From an uncultured Porphyromonadaceae bacterium (GTDB lineage: Bacteria > Bacteroidota > Bacteroidia > Bacteroidales > Muribaculaceae): 16,394 nt of DNA. Of the stretch, positions 1 to 7,378 are shown one piece after another; the first letter of the stretch is position 1, and each line of letters starts with the position of its first letter. The position numbers were made by a program, and so were the translations under genes. Location: NCBI GenBank assembly GCA_947174225.1, contig CAMWIF010000012.1, positions 1-16,394 of the forward strand, given 5' to 3'. The notes below the pieces were generated by a model. The model ran no database searches. It saw only the letters and a program-made list of their open reading frames with translations, and had not been told where the DNA came from.

Positions 1-279
1 TATGAGGATAAGTCCTCTTACTATCTGATGGCAGGATGGTCAAACAAAAATTGGAATGTCCGGCTTACAGCTAACAATTTCGCTCGTTGGAACTGGACCA
101 GCCATAAACAGTGGCTCACCTCCGAATACTACGACCAATCAACTATCTATCAGGATATAAATCGACATGCTAAATTTAGTCTGTCGCTCACCTATACATT
201 CAATTATGGAAAGAAACTGCGTGACGAAGATGAGTTAAGCATACGCAATGCCTCCTCTTCCGGCATCTTGAAGCAGTAA
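1..279 (+). CDS. Outer-membrane beta-barrel / TonB-dependent receptor-like protein, C-terminal fragment
   Basis: The reading frame is open from base 1 to the TAA at 277-279, so only about the last 92 residues of a longer protein are present. The fragment alternates polar and aromatic residues as transmembrane beta strands do. It contains a strand of the FSLSLTYTFNYGKK type followed by a short polar tail ending in SGILKQ. A penultimate strand with F/Y-G-K-K and a Ser-rich tail ending near ILK is characteristic of Bacteroidetes outer-membrane beta-barrel proteins of the carboxypeptidase-regulatory-like/TonB-receptor type. The protein would sit in the outer membrane. Substrate and full architecture cannot be judged because the N-terminal part lies outside the window. 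A hairpin terminator follows. Confidence 0.75.
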   Translation, partial: YEDKSSYYLMAGWSNKNWNVRLTANNFARWNWTSHKQWLTSEYYDQSTIYQDINRHAKFSLSLTYTFNYGKKLRDEDELSIRNASSSGILKQ

Positions 280-309
280 AAAATACTTTGTAATTTAGAT
301 AGTTGTAAG

Positions 310-347
310 AAAGTGGGTGCAGCCTCAAATCAAGCTACACCCACTTT
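310..347. terminator. Bidirectional hairpin terminator between convergent genes
   Basis: A perfect 10-bp inverted repeat has arms AAAGTGGGTG (310-319) and CACCCACTTT (338-347). Further pairing AGC/GCT inside shortens the loop. On the + strand it is followed by a T-rich tract (cttttagatttt), and on the - strand by ctttctta. It sits between the barrel gene stop (279) and the stop of the leftward AMP ligase (375), which is where a shared terminator is expected. Confidence 0.8.
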
Positions 348-374
348 TAGATTTTCTACAAATTAAGGCAAAAT

Positions 375-2036
375 TTACTTGCCGTCACGAATTTCCACAC
401 GACGTATCTTACCGCTTATCGTCTTTGGCAATTCTTTTACAAATTCCACAATACGAGGATATTTATACGGGGCGGTCACACGCTTCACGTGATTCTGTAT
501 CTCCTTTATGAGCACTTCCGGCTCATCCTTAGCACGCTGCTCATAATCCTTGGCAAGAACTATGGTAGCCTTCACAACCTGTCCTCGTATCTCATCGGGC
601 ACACCGGTGATGGCACACTCCACTACGGCAGGATGCGTCATCAAGGCACTCTCTACTTCAAAGGGACCAATACGATAACCTGAAGATTTGATTACGTCGT
701 CCATTCGTCCGACAAACCAGTAATAACCATCCTCATCACGCCAAGCCACGTCGCCTGTGTGATAGATACCATTGCTATAAGCCTCTTTGGTAAGCTCCGG
801 ATCGTGCAGATACTCCTTGAAAAGACCCAACGGTTTGTGGCCGTTATGTGTCCTTACGATAATCTCTCCGTGCTCACCATCCTCTACACTGCGACCTTCG
901 GCATTAACAAGGTCAATGTCATATTCCGGACCTTTCCTGCCCATCGAACCCGGTTTCGGCTCAAGCCACGGATAAGTAGCGATAGTAAGTGTGGTCTCTG
1001 TCTGACCGAAACCCTCCATAAGTTTGATGCCTGTGAGGGCAAGCCACTCCTCATATACACTCGGATTCAATGCCTCACCGGCAATTGTGCAGTATTTCAA
1101 TGTAGAAAGGTCAAACTTGCTCAAATCTTCACGGATAAGGAAGCGGAACACTGTGGGAGGAGCGCAGAATGATGTGATTCCGAAATCATTGATCTTATGA
1201 AGCACATCCACCGGCTCGAATTTCTCGAAATCATATACAAACACATTCGCTCCGGCAATCCACTGTCCGTACAGCTTTCCCCATACTGCCTTACCCCAGC
1301 CGGTGTCGGCGAGTGTGAGATGTAAACTATCCTCATTCACGTTATGCCAATAGGAAGCAGTGATAATGTGACCTAACGGATAAGTGAAATCGTGTGCCAC
1401 CATTTTCGGCTGACCTGTTGTGCCCGAAGTAAAATAAAGCAACGATACATCGTCATTAGTGTTGGCTATCTCCGAGCGTACGAAAGGTGCAGCCTCCTCA
1501 ATGCACTTGTTGAAATCATACCAACCCTCCGGCACAATCGGACCTGTAGAAATAAGTGCCTTTACCGAAGGACACTCAGGCATCGCCGCGTTGATATGGT
1601 CAACCACAATCTTATCACCAACCGCAACAATAGCTTTGATGTCGGCTTTCTGACATCTGTATTTCACATCTTTCTCCGTGAGAAGATGAGTTGCAGGAAT
1701 GACAGTTGCCCCAAGTTTATGGAGAGCAATGATGGAAAACCAGAACTGATAGTGACGTTTGAGAATAAGCATCACCATATCGCCACGTCCTATTCCGAGC
1801 GACTGGAAAAAGGAGGCTGTCTTATCACTCTCCCTCTTTATATCGGCAAATGTAAACTGGATTTTCTCCCCTTTGTCATTGGTCCAAAGCAGTGCATTGC
1901 GGTCAGGCTCCTTCTCTGCCCAGACATCCACCACGTCATAACCGAAATTGAAGTTTTCCGGTACATTCACATGGAAATTCTCCATGAAGTCCTCATAGGA
2001 GTCGAACTTTGTCTTATCAAGAAATTTCTCAAGCAT
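375..2036 (-). CDS. Acyl-CoA synthetase-like AMP-dependent ligase (medium-chain/ACSM-like)
   Basis: A 553-residue adenylate-forming enzyme, a typical length for the acyl-CoA synthetase family. It would activate a carboxylic acid with ATP to an acyl-AMP and transfer it to CoA in the cytoplasm. Visible motifs in order: the phosphate-binding loop YFTSGTTGQPKMV (about 201-213), GFGQTET (342-348), YHTGD (425-429), the hinge/core GRMDDVIKSSGYRIG (about 443-457), and PKTISGKIRR with the catalytic lysine at about 543. All expected key residues are present. The YWHNV...LTLADTGWGK stretch resembles medium-chain (butyrate-type) acyl-CoA synthetases more than acetyl-CoA synthetase. The substrate is not determinable. 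The first in-frame start upstream is TTG (2054); I chose the ATG at 2036 because the TTG lies inside a hairpin and neighbouring genes all use ATG. It lies 45 bp downstream of an XRE-cupin gene and is probably cotranscribed with and regulated by it. A terminator hairpin follows. Confidence 0.9.
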   Translation of the reverse strand: MLEKFLDKTKFDSYEDFMENFHVNVPENFNFGYDVVDVWAEKEPDRNALLWTNDKGEKIQFTFADIKRESDKTASFFQSLGIGRGDMVMLILKRHYQFWFSIIALHKLGATVIPATHLLTEKDVKYRCQKADIKAIVAVGDKIVVDHINAAMPECPSVKALISTGPIVPEGWYDFNKCIEEAAPFVRSEIANTNDDVSLLYFTSGTTGQPKMVAHDFTYPLGHIITASYWHNVNEDSLHLTLADTGWGKAVWGKLYGQWIAGANVFVYDFEKFEPVDVLHKINDFGITSFCAPPTVFRFLIREDLSKFDLSTLKYCTIAGEALNPSVYEEWLALTGIKLMEGFGQTETTLTIATYPWLEPKPGSMGRKGPEYDIDLVNAEGRSVEDGEHGEIIVRTHNGHKPLGLFKEYLHDPELTKEAYSNGIYHTGDVAWRDEDGYYWFVGRMDDVIKSSGYRIGPFEVESALMTHPAVVECAITGVPDEIRGQVVKATIVLAKDYEQRAKDEPEVLIKEIQNHVKRVTAPYKYPRIVEFVKELPKTISGKIRRVEIRDGK

Positions 2037-2050
2037 ATTCTTTATAATCG

Positions 2051-2069
2051 TCAATCTTCCTCAGATTGA
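2051..2069 (-). promoter_or_regulatory. Perfect 7-bp inverted repeat between regulator and ligase genes
   Basis: TCAATCT (2051-2057) and AGATTGA (2063-2069) are perfect inverted arms with a 5-nt loop. On the - strand transcript the loop reads GAGGA, a Shine-Dalgarno-like core about 21 nt before the ATG of the ligase. It could be an operator for the XRE-cupin regulator, an mRNA hairpin tuning ligase translation, or a weak attenuator; there is no T-run. Confidence 0.4.
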
Positions 2070-2081
2070 TAAGTCTCGTTT

Positions 2082-2633
2082 TTAAGATATTATAGCCAAC
2101 ATTTTCACTCTCTTACCGTCAAGCGCTCTCATGCCGTGAGGTTTCTTGGCATCAAACATTATGCTGTCGCCCTCATGGAGCACATTCACCTTCCCGGCTA
2201 CTGTTATTTCGAGAGTACCTTCCACTACATAGTTGAACTCCTGTCCCTCATGTGTATTAAGAGCTTTTGGGGCTTCATCCTCGTGCGGCTCGACAGTCAC
2301 CATAAAGGGAGCCATCACACGGTGCTGGAAACCGGCAGCAAGATCCTGATAACTGTATGCCCCGGTGCGCTCTACCTTTATACCTTTCCCGGCACGGGTG
2401 ATATAGTAGGAATGCATTGTCGGTTCGCTTCCGAACATCAGGGCTGTCATCTCCACACCATATGCAGCGGAGAGTTCGTGAAGGAAGCTCACAGGAATGT
2501 CAACCTGTCCGCTTTCATACTCGGCAAGAACGTGAACCGGAACACCACACTGTTCGGCAACCTCCTCCATACTCAGGTCGAGGGCATCTCGCAACCCGAC
2601 GATACGCTCGGCAATCTGTTGTATAAAATCCAT
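2082..2633 (-). CDS. XRE-family transcriptional regulator with C-terminal cupin sensor domain
   Basis: A 183-residue cytoplasmic regulator with two domains. Residues about 8-62 form a Cro/CI-type helix-turn-helix (LRDALDLSMEEVAEQCGVPV, then a recognition region ending in SGQVDIPVSFLHELSAAYGV). Residues about 108-182 form a cupin_2 barrel with NTHEGQEFNYVVEG (H128, E132) and GDSIMFDAKKPHG (H166). In this family the cupin is thought to bind a small ligand that controls DNA binding. The frame is open further upstream, but the ATG at 2633 is preferred: it begins at the usual N-terminus and leaves a 55-bp gap to the dehydrogenase instead of overlapping it. The gene is followed by the acyl-CoA ligase, so local control of that ligase is the natural inference. 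The effector is unknown. Confidence 0.88.
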   Translation of the reverse strand: MDFIQQIAERIVGLRDALDLSMEEVAEQCGVPVHVLAEYESGQVDIPVSFLHELSAAYGVEMTALMFGSEPTMHSYYITRAGKGIKVERTGAYSYQDLAAGFQHRVMAPFMVTVEPHEDEAPKALNTHEGQEFNYVVEGTLEITVAGKVNVLHEGDSIMFDAKKPHGMRALDGKRVKMLAIIS

Positions 2634-2645
2634 ATATAATTCTGT

Positions 2646-2653
2646 TAAAGTTA
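2646..2653 (-). promoter_or_regulatory. Possible -7 element upstream of the XRE-cupin gene
   Basis: The - strand reads TAACTTTA, 7 of 8 matches to the Bacteroidales -7 consensus TAnnTTTG, 12 bp before the ATG at 2633. The upstream -33 element is poor, and the predicted leader would be only a few bases long, so this is weak. The gene may simply be read from the dehydrogenase transcript. Confidence 0.25.
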
Positions 2654-2688
2654 GTCGAAAACTTAAATTATGAAAAATCCTTTTATCC

Positions 2689-3645
2689 CTAATTAACCAC
2701 ATTAACCGGCTTCCCCTCAATAAACCGTGCTACATTCTCCACCGCTATCTCCATAAGACGCTGCCTCGCCTCCACAGTAGCCCAACCAAGATGCGGCGTG
2801 ATGTAGCAATTTCGTGCATAAAGCAACGGATTATCAATTGGAGGTGGTTCACTTGAAAGCACATCCAATCCTGCTCCCTTCAACTCACCCTTATTAAGTG
2901 CATTCGCCAACGCAGCTTCATCTACAAGGGGCCCTCTACCTGTATTAATAAGGATAGCTGTCGGCTTCATCTTGGCAAGCGACTCAGCACTAATCATATG
3001 GCGTGTAGACTCCGTAAGTGGACAATGCAGCGACACCACATCGCTCTTTTCCAGCAGCTCATCAAGCGACGATGCCTTCGCCACACCGTCAGGCAACACC
3101 TCTACCCTCTTTGATGTCAATGCCAACACCTTCATTCCGAATGCCAAAGCAATACGAGCCACACTCTGCCCAATGTTTCCAAGTCCGACGATTCCGAAGG
3201 TCTTACCTGCCAACTCAATCAACGGCGCGTCCCAATAACAGAAATCAGCCGATCTGCTCCACCGGCCGCTGCGATTATCAGCCGTATAATGCTCCACATT
3301 ATTTGTTATGGCAAAGAGTAGCGAGAACACCATCTGAGCTACAGACGCAGTGCTATAAGCCGGAATGTTCGTAACGACAATGCCTTTCTCCTTAGCTGCC
3401 TCAGTATCCACCACATTATACCCTGTAGCCAATACACCGATATATCTTAGCTTCGGCAACTGCTCAATCACCTTTCTGTCAAGAACGGTCTTATTCGTAA
3501 GAAGAACCTCCGAATCGGCTGCTCTCTCAATCACATCCTCCTTCGCAGTGCGGTCATACACCGTCACCTCGCCCAACTTCTCCAGCTCCTCCCAAGAGAG
3601 ATCCCCCGGATTCATCCCATACCCATCCAAAACAGTTATCTTCAT
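2689..3645 (-). CDS. D-2-hydroxyacid dehydrogenase (hydroxypyruvate/glycerate dehydrogenase-like)
   Basis: A 318-residue cytoplasmic NAD(P)-dependent oxidoreductase, the normal length for the family, reducing a 2-keto acid to a D-2-hydroxyacid or the reverse. The Rossmann nucleotide-binding motif is GLGNIGQS at 154-161. The catalytic residues of the family are all visible: Arg237 in NTGRGPLVD, Glu266 in DVLSSEP and His285 in TPHLGW. After beta-2 the sequence is LALTSKR rather than having the acidic residue typical of strict NAD enzymes, which could permit NADPH use (inference). The overall pattern (GYNVVD, IPAYSTASVAQ) resembles glycerate dehydrogenase/hydroxypyruvate reductase, but the substrate is not certain. 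The ATG at 3645 directly follows a purine-rich ggtaggag stretch. The gene lies 43 bp after the AAA+ ATPase and 55 bp before the XRE-cupin gene, all on the same strand. Confidence 0.9.
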   Translation of the reverse strand: MKITVLDGYGMNPGDLSWEELEKLGEVTVYDRTAKEDVIERAADSEVLLTNKTVLDRKVIEQLPKLRYIGVLATGYNVVDTEAAKEKGIVVTNIPAYSTASVAQMVFSLLFAITNNVEHYTADNRSGRWSRSADFCYWDAPLIELAGKTFGIVGLGNIGQSVARIALAFGMKVLALTSKRVEVLPDGVAKASSLDELLEKSDVVSLHCPLTESTRHMISAESLAKMKPTAILINTGRGPLVDEAALANALNKGELKGAGLDVLSSEPPPIDNPLLYARNCYITPHLGWATVEARQRLMEIAVENVARFIEGKPVNVVN

Positions 3646-3656
3646 CTCCTACCAAG

Positions 3657-3695
3657 TTAAACTGACAATTACTTTATTAAACTGACAATTACTTT
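3657..3695. repeat. 20-bp-period tandem direct repeat spanning the AAA+ gene stop codon
   Basis: The 19-mer TTAAACTGACAATTACTTT occurs at 3657-3675 and identically at 3677-3695. The second copy contains the stop codon of the AAA+ ATPase gene (3689-3691); the first lies between that stop and the dehydrogenase start. It is best explained as a recent tandem duplication of the 3' end of the gene. Confidence 0.9.
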
Positions 3696-5233
3696 GAGGC
3701 ATCCTTAAAAGAACTCTCCTTGAAGATTTTCTCCATCGCCTCAATTTGGGTCTTACAAGATTTCGTTATGCTGATGGTATCTCCCGCTATCTTTATCAGA
3801 TCGGAAATCTCCAATGGCTGTGCTGTGCCATCTTTCTTATCCAAAGACTTCAAGAAACACCCCTCCACAGCCTCATTCACTACTGCCTCAATATCCGCAC
3901 CGTTAAAGCCTTTTGTCTTTTCAATGAGTGTCTTAAAACTTGAATGGTTCTTAATCTTCTCCCAATCGGCACTGCGCTTCTTCTTTTTGGCTATATGCAC
4001 CTCAAAAATCTTCTTTCTCTCATCGTCGTTGGGAAGATTCACACAGAAGATCTCATCAAAACGTCCTTTACGCTTCAGTTCCGGAGGCAGGTTTGAAGCA
4101 TTGTTAGCTGTAGCTATCACATATACACCGCTGGTCTTATCCTGAAGCCACGAGAGGAAATAACCGAACATACGAGTCATTGAGTCATTGTTGCCCCCAA
4201 TACCGGAAAAACCTTTCTCAATCTCATCAATCCAAAGCACACACGGAGCCGCTGCCTCAGCAATCATTATCGCCTTACGAAGATTCTCCTCACTCTGACC
4301 CAAGTATTTACCCATCAAGCTACCCATATCCATCTTCAGGAGTGGCACATCAAAGAGTGCGGAAGTAGCCTTGGCACATAAAGATTTACCACAGCCCGGC
4401 ATACCGACTATGAACACTCCTTTCGGCACACTAACACCGAATTTCATAGCATCGGTCAACTTCTCCATTACCTTCGACTTCTGTTTAAGGTAACTCTTAA
4501 GCGTTTCCAAGCCGCCAATGTCCTCAATTCTTTCAGGAGTATCAATCAGATCAAGCACACCTGAATTTCTTACCATCTGCTTCTTGCGTACAAGGATCAT
4601 ATCCTTATCCTCAGCACTGAGTGTACCATTACTTGACATCGCTATATCAAGCATACGGTCAATCTCAAAAGCTGTAAGACCTTTCAAAGTAGGCAGCAAT
4701 TTCTCAGCATCTGCTTCGGTAAACTTACTCTTATCATAGTTATTTATCTCTATATGCTCATCAATCAACCGCTTAATCTCGGTATCGTCAGGGAAAGGAA
4801 TATCAAGGCGTGAGATATACTTCTCAATCTCCGGCGGTGTATAACTTTGGCTATCAACAATGATTATAGTCGTATTATACGTTGGGTCATAAAGTCGTCT
4901 TTGAGCTATCAGTTCCAAAAGTGTTGTCACCTTCGGATCGTCATACTGAGAATGTATCTCCTTAAGCACTAAATATTGATCTCCATCAAAATATTCATAA
5001 TACTTCTCGGAAAGAAAATTACTCAGACTTTGATCATCCACCATACCGGCAGGTTCTTTATTTGTAAAATCTATGGTAGCAGTTCCCGGATTCCATTCGA
5101 CAATCGACGCATGCTTTCCTACTGTCCGACTTATAATATCATCAACACGAACAAAATCATAGTCATTCACAAAGATGATTGGAGAATTCACATCAATCAT
5201 CTTCGACAACATCTTCTCAACCTTATTCCCCAT
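3689..5233 (-). CDS. Ycf46/CDC48-type AAA+ ATPase
   Basis: A 514-residue soluble protein with two parts. Residues 1 to about 200 look like a degenerate AAA fold without a P-loop (QYLVLKEIHSQYDDPKVTTLL, then TTIIIVDSQSYTPPEIEK and a DIPFPDDTEIKRLID segment), the layout of Ycf46-like ATPases. Residues about 230-490 are a complete classical AAA module: Walker A GMPGCGKS (277-284), Walker B VLWIDEIEKG (332-341; D336, E337), sensor-1 region ATANN (374-378), arginine-finger region KRKGRFDE (388-393), and the GFNGADIEAVV helix seen in Cdc48/FtsH modules. The pore-loop aromatic is kept (KYLG, Y310), so a hexameric protein remodeller is plausible. There is no protease domain or HEXXH. The ATG at 5233 follows the upstream stop in TGATTATG, so translation is coupled. 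It is the last gene of the four-gene operon. Its substrate is unknown; the co-encoded proteins are the obvious candidates. Confidence 0.88.
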   Translation of the reverse strand: MGNKVEKMLSKMIDVNSPIIFVNDYDFVRVDDIISRTVGKHASIVEWNPGTATIDFTNKEPAGMVDDQSLSNFLSEKYYEYFDGDQYLVLKEIHSQYDDPKVTTLLELIAQRRLYDPTYNTTIIIVDSQSYTPPEIEKYISRLDIPFPDDTEIKRLIDEHIEINNYDKSKFTEADAEKLLPTLKGLTAFEIDRMLDIAMSSNGTLSAEDKDMILVRKKQMVRNSGVLDLIDTPERIEDIGGLETLKSYLKQKSKVMEKLTDAMKFGVSVPKGVFIVGMPGCGKSLCAKATSALFDVPLLKMDMGSLMGKYLGQSEENLRKAIMIAEAAAPCVLWIDEIEKGFSGIGGNNDSMTRMFGYFLSWLQDKTSGVYVIATANNASNLPPELKRKGRFDEIFCVNLPNDDERKKIFEVHIAKKKKRSADWEKIKNHSSFKTLIEKTKGFNGADIEAVVNEAVEGCFLKSLDKKDGTAQPLEISDLIKIAGDTISITKSCKTQIEAMEKIFKESSFKDASK

Positions 5234-5235
5234 AA

Positions 5236-6705
5236 TCAAAACTCTAAAATATGTTCTGCAACAAATCTCATCTTCTCCACATCGTTAAGCCCTATAAATT
5301 CATATTCGAGACTATTGTGTGGTTGAACTGTGCCAGCGTATAATTGTGCAGGTCTATATCTTTGTTCTACCAGTTCATTTAAATAATTTTTTTTGAGTTC
5401 ATTTAAATAACGTTTTTTGAGTTCTTTCTCAGCCATTCCTTCTACCTCACCAAAACTCAGTACACTTATAAATAAAGCACATTGTAGTATGGCCTTATTA
5501 GGTTCTGTGGTCACTTTATCCAATTCACGCTTTAGAGATTTATAAATATATATAGGAATCTTAGTTAACTCTTTTTTTCCTCCAAGCACGTTTAGATTAC
5601 CTCTAAGAGATTTCAATTCTATCTGTGCATTATGGGTTTTATCTTCCAAGTTTCCCATTGCACAATAACATAAATAAACATATATAAATAAAGACAAAAG
5701 GTTATTAAATAGCTTGGTTGTTGAGTTACAATAAAATTGATTCGAGAATCTTCTTAATATTTCACACATTTCTCCCCAGTTAGAACGAAATATTATTGAA
5801 GACGGTTGTAAGCCCGAAAATGTAACTGTTATTATATAATCAGATGTTTGTGACGACGAAAAGTATCCCTTATGTATTCTTGAAGCAAATTTACATACAT
5901 TATCTCTAAACAACTCTGCCGCCGACAAATCCTCTGCTTTTAACTTTTGTGTTAAAGGTTTCGTATTCGCATCTACCAAAAGAGGAGCTACTATTTCTTC
6001 TAATTCCTTTTTGCGATAGTTTATGATGTCTGTAGCTGTAATTTGCTCAACTACATTACTGAGTATCTTACTTGTCTTATGAGAGTCTATTTGAGTTATA
6101 TCCCATTCCTTACAAATCTGTGCTAATAGAAGGTTATAGTTATTTTTAGACTTTTCTAAATCTTCCTCATCGTTTTTTGAAGAAGAATATGATTGCATAG
6201 TATTAAAATATAAATCCTTTAATTGCTCAAATTTAGGTTTTAGACGTAAAAAGAAATAGTTATTTATAAAAACCAATGTATCCTTATCTTTTCTTCTTTT
6301 AGCATCTTCCACTATTTTCTTTGCGTTAACTACGGAGATAGAATAAGTTTCAACAGGTAAAGGTTTTATGTGATCTAATAACAATTTAAAATTAGTAGGT
6401 TCAGTATTATACCATTCCATTAGGACGGTTTCTAAATTATCCCCTACATCGTTTTTTTCGAAGAAAATTTTTATACATTCTTCATATCTCTCAACAATAT
6501 TGTTTTTCTCCTCGATATTTTTCATTGCATCCAATAAATCTTCCCTGCGAATCTGTCTTAGCCAATTCTTCAATCCTCCATTCTCATATAGCTTTAAAAC
6601 TTCTTCGACATCGAAACATCTTCGCAAGCTGTCAAGGGAAGAGTGTTCCTCTCCCCCAACAGATAATTTAATCCTTACAGGACGCGCTTTAGGGTATAGT
6701 TTCAT
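5236..6705 (-). CDS. Unrecognised 489-residue protein of the AAA+ operon
   Basis: I do not recognise this family. It is predicted to be soluble and mostly helical, with no signal peptide and no clear catalytic motif. The N-terminus has a short segment, GGEEHSSLDSLRRCFDVEEV followed by LKLYENGGLKNWLRQI, that looks like a discrete small helical module. A charged Lys/Glu-rich middle follows (about 60-230). Around 295-350 there is a beta-rich patch and one hydrophobic stretch (LLSLFIYVYLCYCAMG) that could be a buried helix or a single membrane segment. Near the C-terminus an 8-residue NELKK(R/N)YL unit is repeated, encoded by a 24-bp DNA repeat. The gene is visibly more AT-rich than its neighbours, consistent with transfer. 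The ATG at 6705 is 6 bp after the preceding stop; a TTG two codons earlier is possible. The stop lies 2 bp before the AAA+ gene, so the protein probably works with that ATPase as adaptor, substrate or effector (inference). Confidence 0.75.
   Translation of the reverse strand: MKLYPKARPVRIKLSVGGEEHSSLDSLRRCFDVEEVLKLYENGGLKNWLRQIRREDLLDAMKNIEEKNNIVERYEECIKIFFEKNDVGDNLETVLMEWYNTEPTNFKLLLDHIKPLPVETYSISVVNAKKIVEDAKRRKDKDTLVFINNYFFLRLKPKFEQLKDLYFNTMQSYSSSKNDEEDLEKSKNNYNLLLAQICKEWDITQIDSHKTSKILSNVVEQITATDIINYRKKELEEIVAPLLVDANTKPLTQKLKAEDLSAAELFRDNVCKFASRIHKGYFSSSQTSDYIITVTFSGLQPSSIIFRSNWGEMCEILRRFSNQFYCNSTTKLFNNLLSLFIYVYLCYCAMGNLEDKTHNAQIELKSLRGNLNVLGGKKELTKIPIYIYKSLKRELDKVTTEPNKAILQCALFISVLSFGEVEGMAEKELKKRYLNELKKNYLNELVEQRYRPAQLYAGTVQPHNSLEYEFIGLNDVEKMRFVAEHILEF
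5371..5418. repeat. In-frame 24-bp tandem repeat with homopolymer T tracts
   Basis: Two adjacent 24-bp units begin CAGTTCATTTAAATAA (5371) and GAGTTCATTTAAATAA (5395) and end in T tracts of 8 (5387-5394) and 6 (5413-5418). A partial third unit starts at 5419. The repeat is in frame inside the 489-residue gene and encodes an 8-residue repeat. Unit number could change without breaking the frame, whereas T-tract slippage would shift it. Confidence 0.85.
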
Positions 6706-6711
6706 ATACAA

Positions 6712-7365
6712 TTAACCAAATAAGAAATTCCAAATCTTTTTACCGATCTTCTTTACACCACTCACAACCTTTACTACAGTCTTTGCCACATTGGCAATTA
6801 CTTCTACTCCTTTACGAACAACCGTCTTAACAGCTTTCGTCACATAAGGTACCACAGCTTTTACCACCGGAGCAATCACCTTAACAGGTGGAAAAACTTT
6901 TGTCACGGCATTGACAACCACATCGGCTACTATAGGCATTCCCTTCTCAATCACCTTATCTGTGAAAGTCACTACACGCGCAGATGTACGATCAATGAAC
7001 TCCTCAGCAGCCTTAGTACTACTCAGTCTCCCTTTACCGTACTGATAAGCTACTTTCATTCGAGTCATACCCTCATCCACAGTCGACGCTAATTCCATTG
7101 GTGTCTTTGCAGCGATTGGAGTTGCAATCCCTCTTTTCTTTGCTATAGCGACTGCCACTGCCATAGTCTTCTTAACACTTGTGTCAACCGTAGAGCGCAA
7201 GGGTGAGTCAAGATACCTATTTAAAAACGGTGATTCCTTACGTGTCGGAATCTCTTCTATCTTATTCAACCTTTTGCCCAACAATACGGAAGTAAGCGAG
7301 GCTGAAGTTTGAAAATTCCTTACAACCGGTCGAAAAAAATTGAAAATCCTACTGAAAAATCCCAT
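6712..7365 (-). CDS. Very basic, amphipathic-helix-rich protein of the AAA+ operon
   Basis: A 217-residue protein of no family I recognise. The N-terminus MGFFSRIFNFFRPVVRNF is aromatic and cationic, like an in-plane membrane anchor. From about residue 150 to the end the chain is almost only Val, Ala, Ile and Lys, with Lys every three to four residues (for example VVKAVVPYVTKAVKTVVRKG), and it closes with KKIGKKIWNFLFG. This is the composition of a membrane-binding cationic amphipathic helix. There is no Sec signal peptide and no uninterrupted transmembrane helix. The middle (about 65-140) is helical with mixed charge. The start is firm: a perfect AAGGAGGTGA Shine-Dalgarno lies 6 nt before the ATG, immediately after the stop of the acidic upstream gene. 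Possible roles include a membrane-acting effector held by the acidic partner or remodelled by the ATPase, or a scaffold protein. None is shown. Confidence 0.75.
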   Translation of the reverse strand: MGFFSRIFNFFRPVVRNFQTSASLTSVLLGKRLNKIEEIPTRKESPFLNRYLDSPLRSTVDTSVKKTMAVAVAIAKKRGIATPIAAKTPMELASTVDEGMTRMKVAYQYGKGRLSSTKAAEEFIDRTSARVVTFTDKVIEKGMPIVADVVVNAVTKVFPPVKVIAPVVKAVVPYVTKAVKTVVRKGVEVIANVAKTVVKVVSGVKKIGKKIWNFLFG

Positions 7366-7377
7366 AACTCACCTCCT
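7366..7377 (-). promoter_or_regulatory. Strong Shine-Dalgarno for the basic protein gene
   Basis: The - strand reads AGGAGGTGAGTT directly before the ATG at 7365: AGGAGG with a 6-nt spacer, beginning right after the upstream TAA (7379-7381). Full-strength Shine-Dalgarno sites are uncommon in Bacteroidetes, whose ribosomes largely occlude the anti-SD, so this one stands out from every other gene in the window. Confidence 0.8.
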
Positions 7378-7378
7378 T

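Noticed and set aside
2037..2054. TTG start for the acyl-CoA ligase (also TTG or GTG starts before the genes at 5233, 6705, 7825, 11722 and 12160)
   Set aside because: In each case an ATG follows within a few codons and fits better with family length, signal peptide, promoter position or spacing from the upstream stop.
1392..2069. Long + strand open frame (225 codons) opposite the acyl-CoA ligase
   Set aside because: It lies wholly antisense to a well-supported enzyme with all family motifs, and its translation shows no recognisable domain. It is an antisense shadow, as is the + strand frame at 759-1172.
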